Notes: generated from the letters alone by a model not told the origin. Positions 1-29,100 are shown, counted from the first letter of the stretch. The stretch is 64,000 nt of DNA from Acanthochromis polyacanthus (GCF_021347895.1 NC_067131.1:9018653-9082652), one strand, 5' to 3'. Numbers and translations are program-made.

Positions 1-1714
1 AAAGCAGTTTAGAGTTTTACTAGGTTATTTTTGTGATGCGTTTGTGTCCACAAGTTGTGTTCTTTCAAAAGATAATTTACAGACTTTTATGTACAGAATT
101 TAATGCACTCAGACTGTCTTTTCAAATTAGAACTGCATCGCCAGACTGCTGTCTGAGAGGTAGAAAGTGGCAGGACAGACATTTCCTTCTCCGTCTACTG
201 CTATATTTGAACGACATCCATGGTCTTGCCTTGGGATATATGAGCCCAAAGGCAGGTTTTTTCGGCTACAGTCTCTTCCAGCCCGAGGGATGGTAGTTTC
301 AGCTGACACTTTCATGCATACTTAACATGTTACTTATGGTAGCATTCTTTTAAAGCACTCCCATGGATGAAAGAGATGCTGCCCTTTTGGGGAGAAGACT
401 TGAAGTATTTAAAAGGTTTTGGACAGAGACAGAAGGCTGCTGTCTGGGTTAGCAGATGATAACATCTTTAACTGTGATCTGAATCTGACAAAGTAATTTT
501 AGTGCAAAGGGAATTGTGTCGGGCAGTACACGAGCTCTGTGGTTACCTCAGTTTCCATTGGGGCTGGTCTTGTACATTGGTTGGCGATTTCAATTTTTTT
601 TATTCATAGTTATAAAAGAAATGTGGAGTAGGTAATTTGGAAACTTTAAATTTGGACAGTAAATGAATATTACTATGTACTGGCATTTGTTGGAATTTAA
701 TTCTTATTTTATAAAAGTCTGTTGTCCAAATAACTGATTCCAAGCAAATCCTAATAGTATAAAATGTGTATTTTCATTTTAAATGTCAGGTATAATTTCA
801 GAATTACACACATTAGAATAATGCTCACTGCATAGATAACATTTTTTTTAATTATTGTAATAATACTAATAATTTAGCATCCATTTATGATATTACAATT
901 ACATTAGAATTGTGGATAAACATTGTGAAAGGGATATTGCAAATATTATGAATGAACTTTATGTGAATAGGACGAAGAAGTTAGATATAATATACAGTCT
1001 TTATATGAACAAATGTTTTATTTTAATGGGCTTTTGTATGCGGTTAGATAATCCTTTTTTGGAAACACAATGACCATACACTGGTATATCTCATTATACT
1101 CAAGTGATCATATGACTCAGACCAGATCGAGCGCGATTCAACCACAGATACTCGTGTTAGGAGACCACTTTAATGGCCAGTGTTGGGCAGGTTGAAGCTC
1201 GCCACAATGCTCAGTGAAATTAGTTTATATACTTCTGATGTTCTGTTTAAACATTAATACCCTTCACTTTGGAAAGCAAATATGGTTGGGCAAATTCCTG
1301 AAATATTTAAAGTCTGGTCTGTTAAAGCTTTTACCACGCAGCACACTACGTCAAAAACTGTATGCAGTAAGGGGGCGTAATTGCATCTCCGTGCTCATGC
1401 CAATCAACGCAGTGTGTTGCTGCCATCTCCTTCCGCCTGGCTGCCGCTGCTGATGTCACTCTACTTGATGACATGGCAGTTTTGTTGGCATTTCTGCAGA
1501 TGGTCTCTGACAGGAATAAGCAAAGAGGAAGGAAAAAAAAAAAGAAGCCAATTTTTTTGTAGTGCATGCGACTTATTTGGAGATTCCCAAATAATATGAT
1601 CTGTTTCTGGATGTTATGAAAAAAAAATGGTAGTTGTATTCCTGAAATGTAGTTAATTTTATCTGCAGTTATAGACTCTGATGATATTCTTTCCAACCCT
1701 TTTTGTTTGATTAG
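1..1714 (+). other. kcnma1: kcnma1 intron (partial)
   Basis: This AT-rich stretch lies upstream of the first recognisable exon and ends in an AG acceptor at 1,713-1,714. I looked for the mammalian linker exons that precede this point (the STREX insert and the exon ending in SPKLM) and found neither, so they should lie to the left of the window. No RNA gene or mobile element was recognised. The short reading frames here match nothing I know. Confidence 0.75.
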
Positions 1715-15530
<13,816 letters not shown>

Positions 15531-17600
15531 GATCAGGACCCGCGCTGACGTCTGGACGTCTGGGCTCGCTGAAGACTTATCGTGTAGGTGTCAGCCTGGG
15601 AACTGGGAACATCTCGTCATCTGCAAGCGTAAAGCATCAATTGACATTACTTAAGACGAACACAAAACTGCTTTTTTCATTCACCTCTGCGGCAAGTGTA
15701 TTGTATGAGCAGATTTAGAACCATGAAATATACATAAAGACAATCATAGTCAGATGTTGCAACCACTCAGCTATTAGTTTGCACAGTTGAACTTTAGCAG
15801 TGACCAGACTCCATTGATTTTTTTTTTGTTCAATTTTGGGGAATGAGGGTCACTTAAAGGAAAAGAGCAATGTAAAAATGAAGACTACTACTACTATTAC
15901 TGCTAAAAGAGGTAATTATTATGATTACTGGATCAAGTTTTGCAATTGTAAAAGTTGCCTTTTTAGCTGTCCATGAACAACTGCTTCTACTGCATTTACA
16001 TTACCCAGTGTTGCAGAGTTATTCTGTACAGTGTGTTATAAATGTGTACTTTACATCCAGCTGCGATCCCACCAAAATGGCATTGTTAGTGACTGACTCT
16101 CAGTGATTCCTTTGCCATTTGGAGCTAATTCACAACATTTGTGACAGTTATGACAGCCGGTGTCCATATGTAAATGGCATTTGGCTCCAGCCTTATCTCT
16201 ATCCATTTATATTTGTCTTATCTTTGCCTTTTTGAGTTGTTTTAAATGTTTTTATGTCGCTATTTTGGTTGCAATGTCCAAAACCCCAGAAATGCTATGA
16301 AGTGAAGTATCTGAATCTGCAAAATTTCTCTGTGGGGGTAAAACTTTGGGAATGGAATTCTTTTTTTGTTTGCGTTTTTTGTCAATAGCCAAATATGATA
16401 GAGCTGTTTTGTTGGTGACGTTAAAACCAAAAAAAATCTCACACGGTCGAAGCTATTCACTTAAAACATTATAGTAAGCAAAGCCAAATACGTCGACACA
16501 GCATGGGGCCACGTGACAGGCCTGTAGCTGAGTTGAACATAAAAGCCACATATCGCATGAAGTGGGCATCTTTAAGTCCTCCGTTGGCTGTAAGCACTGC
16601 CTGACACAGGATTGTCTTGGAGATCATAAAGAAACTTTTATGTACTCCATGACCAATCTTAATGCCATAATCAGACATGTTCATCTTTTTCATGAAAAAC
16701 AGCTCTATCATAAAAAAGAGAGTGATTTTGGCTATTTATATGTTTGGATTACATTTTCTTGGTAACACATCTTGGTGACTGATTTCATATCTGATGTATC
16801 CATGAAGGTCTTTACATCCTTTTTCGGTTTGGAAGCACAGAACGCAAAGTGTGGTGGCTATTAATCATGTCTTATTTAAATAATGGAACACAGCTATATT
16901 GGCACTGTTGTCACTTTACTTCAGGATCAATGAGGGGGAAGGAAGAAAAAAAAAAACACAGCAAGTCCATAAAATTCTTAATCCACAGATGATGCATCAC
17001 GGTCCAGCCTAGGATTCATGTTGGATGTAAAAAGAGAGAGGTTGTGACATTTTTACTGGCACAGAGAACATCCAAGCTGTCCATCTCTCAGTGCCAGTAA
17101 TGTGCCAGGCAGTGCTGAAGCCAACGGAGGACTCCAGAAAGACCCACTGCTGCGAAAAGAGGCTTCTAGTTTAGCTTTCTTACCATGATGCTGTTATTCC
17201 CCAGAGATAAGTGCAACTGTAGTAAATAATTTGAGAAGTCTTAGAACTATTTTTGAATGATCCGTCGTCAAGGAGCAAAGCCTGAAAGCAATTCATTTTT
17301 ATGTAAATCTGTAAAGCTTAATGTAAAGTATTTCTTTCTCGTGTGTTCTTGTTTGACAGTACCTGTGGGGTTGAGAGACATTCAGCATTGCAGTCTAGTT
17401 TGTATTCATTTGTGCTTTTCTTTTTAGCACGTCGACTTGTTGATACAATGACAGTGCTAAGTTGATATTTCTGACTATGTCATAATACACAGTAATAAAT
17501 ACCGTTTATCGTCTTGTACAAATAGGCTTGTACATAAACTGTACATGATTTCATTTTGTATTTTCACAAATTAAAAGCAGATGTATTGTGTTCTACGGTA
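15531..17600 (+). other. kcnma1: kcnma1 3' untranslated region
   Basis: The AT-rich sequence after the AEDEC stop has no gene of its own. AATAAA lies at 17,494-17,499 and ATTAAA at 17,570-17,575. The latter is followed by GT-rich DNA (TGTATTGTGTT, then TTTTGTTTTCTC), so cleavage near 17,590-17,600 is the best guess. For the DMVYR isoform the UTR would start at 15,401. The exact end is not proven. Confidence 0.65.
17494..17575 (+). promoter_or_regulatory. Candidate poly(A) signals and Pumilio-type site
   Basis: AATAAA (17,494-17,499) and ATTAAA (17,570-17,575) bracket a TGTACATA motif (17,529-17,536) that fits the Pumilio consensus TGTANATA. A U/GU-rich stretch follows the second hexamer. Both are motif matches without other support. 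Confidence 0.5.
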
Positions 17601-18829
17601 TGTCACGTCTTTTGTTTTCTCAGGCTGTTCCGAGGAAGCTGATTGGTGAATGTTTGGACATATAGCTTAGCACTGATTAGCACCAATTTCTACACATTTA
17701 TCTCTGAAATAAGGACTATATACAAAGCCCCTTCCTTTGATAACAGCAGGCCCTTTCAGATTGCCAGACTGATTATGTGACACGGGACACCTCGTTGTAC
17801 CCTCTGGACAAGGCTGATAAAAACACTCTCCGCATTCTCACCTTGGGGATAGAGCGAGCACATCATGTTGCTTGTTAACGATTTTACACACCACGGCACT
17901 GTGGGAGACTGTCAGCATGCCAATAATATTTACAGTCTAACACCTCGCAGAGAGGCCGCTGATTTCCCTGATCCTCCCGCCAGCGGCAGTGTCACCTCTT
18001 CTTAGTAAACAAACACATGGATCCACCACACCAAAAAACACTGATTACTGTATTCAACTGCACAGGTACCTTTTAATGGGTTTTCAGAATATCTTTCATG
18101 CAGGGATGTACTGTTAAAAATGATCAATGTCTTCTCTGTAATTAACATAGTGCTTGTCTCAGTAATGAAGTTTAATTCTTAACCATTACTGCATAAAAGC
18201 TCATTACAAGACAGAGCAACAGTGATTTGTTTGAGAACCTAAAGTAAAGAAACCGAGGCATCAGTGGTGCAAACAGAAATAATTGCATTGGCTGAGGTGA
18301 GTCACAGTGATTACTACAGATTCACTACACTTGAAAGGAGAAACGAAGGAAGGACTTGATATAAAATCGAAATAGAACAACATGTAACCAGGGGTGGATC
18401 CAGACCAATTTTAGTGAGGGGGCACAAGGGGGGTACAACAGATATTTTGGGGGGCCACCGTAAAGTTGTATAAAAAAAAAAAAAAAAAAAGCTTCAACTG
18501 ACCTCTCGCTTTTACAAAGTATTTTTCATGGTTTTTTGGGGCTTTTTAACCCAATAGGAAAGCTGTATATGACCTTTCCATTTTGGACTGTTAACATTCA
18601 AATAATGATGGACTTGTTTCCTTGTTTATGTGAATTACAGCATCATCAGCTGCAGCATCTGCCTGTTATGTAAAACTAGTAAGCTCAACGACAGTATCCT
18701 GAGGGCAGTTAAGTGACAAATATTGTACAAGAACAGCACTATGTAGAACCCTGTCAATTTCCACTTCTGAGAATGTTTACTGACAACAAGCACTCAAGGC
18801 TGCTCAGTTCACTTAAGTCATAGTTTAGA
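17601..18829. other. Intergenic stretch between kcnma1 and the minisatellite
   Basis: No gene is recognised. An 18-base A-run begins near 18,473, next to G-rich sequence with repeated GGGGGGCCACC-like wording at 18,395-18,465 that could be the edge of a non-autonomous DNA transposon. No intact ends were found. Confidence 0.5.
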
Positions 18830-18907
18830 CATACTAAATTATGACTTTTTCTGATACATTTAGGACAACATACTAAACTATGATGTTTTAGTGACATTTT
18901 GGTGGCT

Positions 18908-19075
<168 letters not shown>

Positions 19076-19156
19076 TGACATTCTAAATTATGATTTTTTT
19101 TCCACATTTAGGAAGACATCCTATAACATTTTTGTCAAAGTTGTTGTTTGGGCCCT

Positions 19157-19247
19157 TTTGTTGGTTTTATTCAGTAGGTAAGTAGAAAGGAAGACGGGAA
19201 AGCAGAAAAGACCTGCAGGAAAGGGCCATGAGCTGGAATGGAACCTA
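19157..19247 (-). mobile_element. Truncated, diverged SINE fragment in the array
   Basis: The wording GGTTTTATTCAGTAGGTAAG, then GGAAGACGGGAAAG and GGAATGGAACC, is a diverged version of the SINE body seen intact at 25,446. The tRNA-like head is missing, because minisatellite sequence resumes right after the B-box remnant. Confidence 0.6.
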
Positions 19248-20768
19248 TGATGTTTTAGTGACATTTTGAATGACATATTAAACTATGACATTTTTTTCCT
19301 ATTTTGGACGGCATACTCAACTATGACGATTTTGTCATAATTTGGACAACATACGAAGCTATGATATTTTGTCATATTTTGTACGACATAGTAACTGTGA
19401 CGCTTTTGGTCATATTTTGGACGACATACTCCAACGATGAAGTTTTTGTCATATTTTGGACGACATACTAAACTATGACATTTTTGTCATATTTTGGACG
19501 ACATACTAAACTATGACATTTTTGTCATATTTTGGACGACATACTAAATTATGACATTTTTGTCGTATTTTGGACGACATACAAAACTATGACGTTTTTG
19601 GTCATATTTATGACGACATACTCAAGTATAACATTTTTGTCATATTTTGGACGACATACACAACTATGACGTTTTTGGTCATATTTTGGATGACATACTA
19701 AATTTTGACGTTTTTGGTCATACTTTGGACGACATACTCAACTATAACGTTTTAGTGACATTTTGCGGGAAGTACCAAAGTATGATGTTTTAGTTACATT
19801 TTGGACAATATGGTAATCTATGACATTTTCGTCATATTTTGGATGACATACTAAACTATGACGATTTTGTTCATATTTTGGAAGACATACTAAACTATGA
19901 CATTTTTGTCCTGTTTTGGACGACATACTAAATTATGACATTTTTTTCATATTTTGGACGACATACTAAACTATGACGATTTTGGTCATATTTTGGAAGA
20001 CATACTTAACTATGACATTTTTGTCCTGTTTTGGACGACATACTAAACTATGACATTTTTGTCATATTTTGGACGACATACTCAACTATGACGTTTTTGG
20101 TCATATTTTGGATGACATACTCAACTATGATATTTTTGTCATATTTTGGACGACATACTCAACTATGACATTTTCATTCTATTTTGGACGGCATACTAAG
20201 CTATGACGTTTTTGGTCATATTTTGGACGACATACTCAACTATGACATTTTCATCCTATTTTGGACGGCATACTAAACTATGACATTTTTGGTCATATTT
20301 TGGAAGACATACTCAACTATGACATTTTTGTCATATTTTGGACGACTTACTCCAACTATGATGTTTTTGTCATATTTTGGAAGACATGCTCAACTATGAC
20401 ATTTTTGTCCTATTTTGGATGGCATACTAAACTATGATATTTTTGGTCATATTTTGGACGACATACAAAACTATGACGTTTTTGGTCATATTTTGGACAA
20501 CATACTAAATGATGACATTTTTGTCCTATTTTGGACGACATACTATACTATGAGGTTTTTGGTCATATTTTGGATGACATACTAAACTATGATATTTTTG
20601 TCATATTTTGGACGACTTACTCCAACTATGATGTTTTTGTCATATTTTGGACGACATACTAAACTATGACATTTTTGTCCTATTTTGGACGACATACTAA
20701 ACTATGAGGTTTTTGGTCATATTTTGGATGACATACTTAACTATGATATTTTTGTCATATTTTGGACG

Positions 20769-23700
20769 ACATACTCAACTATGACGTTTTTGGTCATATT
20801 TTGGATTACATACTCAACTATGATATTTTTGTCATATTTTGGATGACTTACTCCAACTATGATGTTTTTGTCATATTTTGGACGACATACTCAACTATGA
20901 CGTTTTTGGTCATATTTTGGACGACATACATGACATTTTTGTCATATTTTGGACGACATACTCAACTATGACATTTTTGTCATATTTTGGACGACAGACT
21001 AAACTATGATATTTTTGGTCATATTTTGGACGACATACTAAATTATGACATTTTTGTCCTATTTTGGACGACATACTCAACTATGACGTTTTTGGTCATA
21101 TTTTGGACGACATACTCAACTATGACATTTTTGTCATATTTTGGACGACTTACTCCAACTATGATGTTTTTGTCATATTTTGGACGACATACTCCAACTA
21201 TGATATTTTTGTCATATTTTGGATGACATACTAAACTATGACGATTTTGGTCATATTTTGGAAGACATACTTAACTATGACATTTTTGTCCTGTTTTGGA
21301 CGACATACTAAACTATGACGTTTTTGGTCATATTTTGGACGACATACTAAACTATGACATTTTTGGTCATATTTTGGACGACATACTAAATTATGACATT
21401 TTCATCCTATTTTGGATGGCATATTCAACTATGACGTTTTTGGTCATATTTTGGACGACATACTCAACTATGACATTTTTGTCATATTTTGGACGACTTA
21501 CTCCAACTATGATGTTTTTGTCATATTTTGGACGGCATACTCAACTATGACGTTTTTGGTCATATTTATGACGACATACTCAACTATGATATTTTGGTCA
21601 TATTTTGGACGACATACACAACTATGACATTTTTGTCCGATTTTGGACGACATACTAAACTATGATATTTTTGTCATATTTTGGACGACATACTCAACTA
21701 TGACATTTTCATTCCATTTTGGACGACATACTCAACTATGACATTTTCATCCTATTTTGGACGGCATACTAAACTATGACATTTTTGGTCATATTTTGGA
21801 AGACATACTCAACTATGACATTTTTGTCCTATTTTGGACGACTTACTCAAACTATGATGTTTTTGTCATATTTTGGAAGACATGCTCAACTATGACATTT
21901 TTGTCCTATTTTGGACGGCATACTAAACTATGATATTTTTGGTCATATTTTGGACGACATACTCAAGCATAACATTTTTGTCATATTTTGGACGACATAC
22001 ACAACTATGACATTTTTGTCCGATTTTGGACGACATACTAAACTGTGACGTTTTTGGTCATACTTTGGACGACATACTCAACTATAACGTTTTAGTGACA
22101 TTTTGCGGGAAGTACCAAAGTATGATGTTTTAGTTACATTTTGGACAATATGGTAATCTATGACGATTTTGGTCATATTTTGGAAGACATACTTAACTAT
22201 GACATTTTTGTCCTGCTTTGGACAACATACTAAACTATGACATTTTTGTCCTATTTTGGACAACATACTAAATTATGACATTTTTGTCCTATTTTGGACG
22301 ACATACTAAACTATGAGGTTTTTGGTCATATTTTGGATGACATACTCAACTATGACATTTTTGTCGTATTTTGGAAGACATACAAAACTATGACGTTTTT
22401 GTCATATTTTGGAAGACATACTTAACTATGACATTTTTGTCCTGTTTTGGACGACATACTAAACTATGACATTTTTGTCATATTTTGGACGACATACTCA
22501 ACAATGACGTTTTTGGTCATATTTTGGATGACATACTCAACTATGATATTTTTGTCATATTTTGGATGACATACTCAACTATGACATTTTCATTCTATTT
22601 TGGACGGCATACTAAGCTGTGACGTTTTTGGTCATATTTTGGAAGACATACTCAACTATGACGTTTTTGTCATATTTTGGACGACTTACTCCAACTATGA
22701 CATTTTTGGTCATATTTTGGACGACATACTCAAGCATAACATTTTTGTCATATTTTGGACGACATACACAACTATGACATTTTTGTCCGATTTTGGAGGA
22801 CAGACTAAACTATGACGTTTTTGGTCATACTTTGGACGACATACTCAACTATAACGTTTTAGTGACATTTTGCGGGAAGTACCAAAGTATGATGTTTTAG
22901 TTACATTTTGGACAATATGGTAATCTATGAAGATTTTGGTCATATTTTGGAAGACATACTGAACTATGACATTTTTGTCCTCTTTTGGACGACATACTAA
23001 ACTATGACATTTTTCTCATATTTTGGACGACATACTCAACTGTGACATTTTTGTCCTATTTTGGATGACATACGAAACTGTGACATTTTTGTCCTATTTT
23101 GGACAACATACTAAATGATGACATTTTTGTCCTATTTTGGACGACATACTAAACTATGACGTTTTTGGTCATATTTTGGATGACATACTCAACTATGATA
23201 TTTTTGTCATATTTTGGACAACTTACTCCAACTATGATGTTTTTGTCATATTTTGGACGACATACTCAACTATGACGTTTTTGGTCATATTTTGGACGAC
23301 ATACATGACATTTTTGTCATATTTTGGACGACATACTCAACTATGACATTTTTGGTCATATTTTGGACGACATACTAAATTATGACATTTTCATCCTATT
23401 TTGGACGGCATACTCAACTATGACGTTTTTGGTCATATTTTGGACGACATACTCAACTATGACATTTTTGTCATATTTTGGACGACTTACTCCAACTATG
23501 ATGTTTTTGTCATATTTTGGACGACATACTCAACTATGACGTTTTTGGTCATATTTTGGACGACATACTCCAACTATGATATTTTTGTCATATTTTGGAG
23601 GACATACTCAACTATGACATTTTTGTCATATTTTGGACGACATACTAAACTATGACTTTTTTGGTCATATTTTGGACGACATACTCAACTATGACATTTT

Positions 23701-26177
23701 TGTCATATTTTGGACCACATACTAAACTATGACGTTTGTGGTCATATTTTGGATGACATACTCAACTATGACATTTTTGGTCATATTTTGGAGGACATAC
23801 TCAACTATAACATTTTCATCCTATTTTGGACGGCATACTCAACTATGACGTTTTTGGTCATATTTTGGACGACATACTCAACTATGACATTTTTGTCATA
23901 TTTTGGACGACTTACTCCAACTATGATGTTTTTGTCATATTTTGGACGGCATACTCAACTATGACGTTTTTGGTCATATTTATGACGACATACTCAACTA
24001 TGATATTTTTGTCATATTTTGGACGACTTACTCCAACTATGATGTTTTTGTCATATTTTGGACGACATACTCAACTATGACGTTTTTGGTCATATTTTGG
24101 ACGACATACTCCAACTATGATATTTTTGTCATATTTTGGACGACATACTAAACTATGACATTTTTGTCATATTTTGGACGACATACTAAACTATGACATT
24201 TTTGTCGTATTTTGGACGACATACAAAACTATGACGTTTTTGGTCATATTTTGGACGACATACTCAAGTATAACATTTTTGTCATATTTTGGACGACATA
24301 CTAAACTATGACTTTTTTGGTCATATTTTGGACGACATACTCAACTATGACGTTTTTGGTCATATTTTGGACGACATACTCCAACTATGATATTTTTGTC
24401 ATATTTTGGACGACATACTAAACTATGACATTTTTGTCATATTTTGGACGACATACTAAACTATGACATTTTTGTCGTATTTTGAACGACATACAAAACT
24501 ATGACGTTTTTGGTCATATTTAGGACGACATACAAAACTATGACGTTTTTGTCATATTTTGGACGACTTACTCCAACTATGACGTTTTTGTCATATTTTG
24601 GACGACATACTAAACTATGACATTTTTGTCGTATTTTGGACGACATACAAAACTATGACGTTTTTGGTCATATTTTGGACGACATACTCAAGTATAACAT
24701 TTTTGTCATATTTTGGACGACATACTAAACTATGACTTTTTTGGTCATATTTTGGACGACATACTCAACTATGACATTTTTGTCCTATTTTGGACGACAT
24801 ACTAAATTATGACATTTTGGTCATATTTTGGACGACATACTCAACTATGACATTTTTGTCATATTTTGGATGACTTACTCCAACGATGATGTTTTTGTCA
24901 TATTTTGGACGACATACTCAACTATGACGTTTTTGGTCATATTTTGGATGACATACTCCAACTATGATATTTTTGTCATATTTTGGACGACATACTAAAC
25001 TATGACATTTTTGTCATATTTTGGACGACATACTAAACTATGACATTTTTGTCGTATTTTGGACGACATACAAAACTATGACGTTTTTGGTCATATTTTG
25101 GACGACATACTCAAGTATAACATTTTTGTCATATTTTGGACGACATACTAAACTATGACTTTTTTGGTCATATTTTGGACGACATACTCAACTATGACAT
25201 TTTTGTCCTATTTTGGACGACATACTAAATTATGACATTTTGTTCATATTTTGGACGACATACTAAACTATGACATTTTTGGTCATATTTTGGAAGACAT
25301 ACTCAACTACGACATTTTTGTCATATTTTGGACGACTTACTCCAACTATGATGTTTTTGTCGTATTTTGGACGACATACTAAACTGTGACGTTTTTGGTC
25401 ATATTTTTGATGACATATTCAAGTGTAATGTTTCAGTGACATTTTTTGCCTTTTTCGGCTTTATTCGATAGTGAAGGTAGACAGGAAATGGGGGACAAGA
25501 AGAGTCAGGAGAAGACATGAAACAAAGGGCTGCAGACAGGAATCGAACCCAGGCCGCTGCGTTGCAGACCAGCCCCATACATGGGTCACCTGCTTAACCC
25601 GTTGAGCTATACAGGTGCCCCTTGTTTTAGTGGCATTTTGGGGGACATACCAAAGTAAGATGTTTTAGTGACTTTTTGGACAACATCATAAACTATGACG
25701 TTTTTGTCATATTTTGGAGGACATACTCAACTATGACATTTTTGTCGTATTTTGGACGACATACAAAACTATGACGTTTTTGGTCATATTTAGGACGACA
25801 TACAAAACTATGACGTTTTTGTCATATTTTGGACGACTTACTCCAACTATGATGTTTTTGTCATATTTTGGACGACTTACTCCAACTATGATGTTTTTGT
25901 CATATTTTGGACGACATACTCAACTATGACGTTTTTGGTCATATTTTGGATGACATACTCAACTATGATATTTTTGTCATATTTTGGACGACTTACTCCA
26001 ACTATGATGTTTTTGTCATATTTTGGACGACATACTCAACTATGACGTTTTTGGTCATATTTTGGACGACATACATGACATTTTTGTCATATTTTGGACG
26101 ACATACTCAACTATGACATTTTTGGTCATATTTTGGACGACATACTAAATTATGACATTTTCATCCTATTTTGGACG
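20769..26177. repeat. Copy 1 of a 5.41-kb tandem segmental repeat
   Basis: Matching landmarks throughout this segment recur 5,409 bp further right (for example 21,296/26,705, 22,600/28,009 and 24,461/29,870). The copy includes one SINE (25,446-25,622). The boundaries fall inside minisatellite units, as expected for unequal exchange. Confidence 0.9.
25446..25622 (-). mobile_element. tRNA-derived SINE, copy A, with target duplication
   Basis: Read on the minus strand it starts GGGGCACCTGTATAGCTCAA, with an A-box-like TAGCTCAACGGGTTAAG. A B-box GGGTTCGATTCC follows, and the tail is TCGAATAAAGCCGAAAAAGG. It is flanked by imperfect 17-bp direct repeats, TGTTTCAGTGACATTTT (25,429-25,445) and TGTTTTAGTGGCATTTT (25,623-25,639), which are themselves minisatellite sequence. 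The element therefore jumped into a unit and was then carried along by array duplication. Confidence 0.88.
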
Positions 26178-29100
26178 GCATACTCAACTATGACGTTTTT
26201 GGTCATATTTTGGATTACATACTCAACTATGATATTTTTGTCATATTTTGGATGACTTACTCCAACTATGATGTTTTTGTCATATTTTGGACGACATACT
26301 CAACTATGACGTTTTTGGTCATATTTTGGACGACATACATGACATTTTTGTCATATTTTGGACGACATACTCAACTATGACATTTTTGTCATATTTTGGA
26401 CGACAGACTAAACTATGATATTTTTGGTCATATTTTGGACGACATACTAAATTATGACATTTTTGTCCTATTTTGGACGACATACTCAACTATGACGTTT
26501 TTGGTCATATTTTGGACGACATACTCAACTATGACATTTTTGTCATATTTTGGACGACTTACTCCAACTATGATGTTTTTGTCATATTTTGGACGACATA
26601 CTCCAACTATGATATTTTTGTCATATTTTGGATGACATACTAAACTATGACGATTTTGGTCATATTTTGGAAGACATACTTAACTATGACATTTTTGTCC
26701 TGTTTTGGACGACATACTAAACTATGACGTTTTTGGTCATATTTTGGACGACATACTAAACTATGACATTTTTGGTCATATTTTGGACGACATACTAAAT
26801 TATGACATTTTCATCCTATTTTGGATGGCATATTCAACTATGACGTTTTTGGTCATATTTTGGACGACATACTCAACTATGACATTTTTGTCATATTTTG
26901 GACGACTTACTCCAACTATGATGTTTTTGTCATATTTTGGACGGCATACTCAACTATGACGTTTTTGGTCATATTTATGACGACATACTCAACTATGATA
27001 TTTTGGTCATATTTTGGACGACATACACAACTATGACATTTTTGTCCGATTTTGGACGACATACTAAACTATGATATTTTTGTCATATTTTGGACGACAT
27101 ACTCAACTATGACATTTTCATTCCATTTTGGACGACATACTCAACTATGACATTTTCATCCTATTTTGGACGGCATACTAAACTATGACATTTTTGGTCA
27201 TATTTTGGAAGACATACTCAACTATGACATTTTTGTCCTATTTTGGACGACTTACTCAAACTATGATGTTTTTGTCATATTTTGGAAGACATGCTCAACT
27301 ATGACATTTTTGTCCTATTTTGGACGGCATACTAAACTATGATATTTTTGGTCATATTTTGGACGACATACTCAAGCATAACATTTTTGTCATATTTTGG
27401 ACGACATACACAACTATGACATTTTTGTCCGATTTTGGACGACATACTAAACTGTGACGTTTTTGGTCATACTTTGGACGACATACTCAACTATAACGTT
27501 TTAGTGACATTTTGCGGGAAGTACCAAAGTATGATGTTTTAGTTACATTTTGGACAATATGGTAATCTATGACGATTTTGGTCATATTTTGGAAGACATA
27601 CTTAACTATGACATTTTTGTCCTGCTTTGGACAACATACTAAACTATGACATTTTTGTCCTATTTTGGACAACATACTAAATTATGACATTTTTGTCCTA
27701 TTTTGGACGACATACTAAACTATGAGGTTTTTGGTCATATTTTGGATGACATACTCAACTATGACATTTTTGTCGTATTTTGGAAGACATACAAAACTAT
27801 GACGTTTTTGTCATATTTTGGAAGACATACTTAACTATGACATTTTTGTCCTGTTTTGGACGACATACTAAACTATGACATTTTTGTCATATTTTGGACG
27901 ACATACTCAACAATGACGTTTTTGGTCATATTTTGGATGACATACTCAACTATGATATTTTTGTCATATTTTGGATGACATACTCAACTATGACATTTTC
28001 ATTCTATTTTGGACGGCATACTAAGCTGTGACGTTTTTGGTCATATTTTGGAAGACATACTCAACTATGACGTTTTTGTCATATTTTGGACGACTTACTC
28101 CAACTATGACATTTTTGGTCATATTTTGGACGACATACTCAAGCATAACATTTTTGTCATATTTTGGACGACATACACAACTATGACATTTTTGTCCGAT
28201 TTTGGAGGACAGACTAAACTATGACGTTTTTGGTCATACTTTGGACGACATACTCAACTATAACGTTTTAGTGACATTTTGCGGGAAGTACCAAAGTATG
28301 ATGTTTTAGTTACATTTTGGACAATATGGTAATCTATGAAGATTTTGGTCATATTTTGGAAGACATACTGAACTATGACATTTTTGTCCTCTTTTGGACG
28401 ACATACTAAACTATGACATTTTTCTCATATTTTGGACGACATACTCAACTGTGACATTTTTGTCCTATTTTGGATGACATACGAAACTGTGACATTTTTG
28501 TCCTATTTTGGACAACATACTAAATGATGACATTTTTGTCCTATTTTGGACGACATACTAAACTATGACGTTTTTGGTCATATTTTGGATGACATACTCA
28601 ACTATGATATTTTTGTCATATTTTGGACAACTTACTCCAACTATGATGTTTTTGTCATATTTTGGACGACATACTCAACTATGACGTTTTTGGTCATATT
28701 TTGGACGACATACATGACATTTTTGTCATATTTTGGACGACATACTCAACTATGACATTTTTGGTCATATTTTGGACGACATACTAAATTATGACATTTT
28801 CATCCTATTTTGGACGGCATACTCAACTATGACGTTTTTGGTCATATTTTGGACGACATACTCAACTATGACATTTTTGTCATATTTTGGACGACTTACT
28901 CCAACTATGATGTTTTTGTCATATTTTGGACGACATACTCAACTATGACGTTTTTGGTCATATTTTGGACGACATACTCCAACTATGATATTTTTGTCAT
29001 ATTTTGGAGGACATACTCAACTATGACATTTTTGTCATATTTTGGACGACATACTAAACTATGACTTTTTTGGTCATATTTTGGACGACATACTCAACTA

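Noticed and set aside
1..1700. STREX-type stress exon upstream of the first exon
   Set aside because: I looked for the Cys-rich STREX wording in the plus-strand frames and found none. It should lie further upstream, outside the window.
18395..18490. G-rich GGGGGGCCACC-type sequence here and at 44,615-44,680 as hAT-type transposon ends
   Set aside because: The wording resembles ends of fish non-autonomous elements, but no terminal inverted repeats or 8-bp target duplications could be paired.
25540..25622. Functional tRNA gene on the minus strand
   Set aside because: It has A- and B-box-like words but no clean cloverleaf, and it is fused to a SINE body with an AATAAAG-type tail. It recurs as a repeat family, so it is a SINE head.
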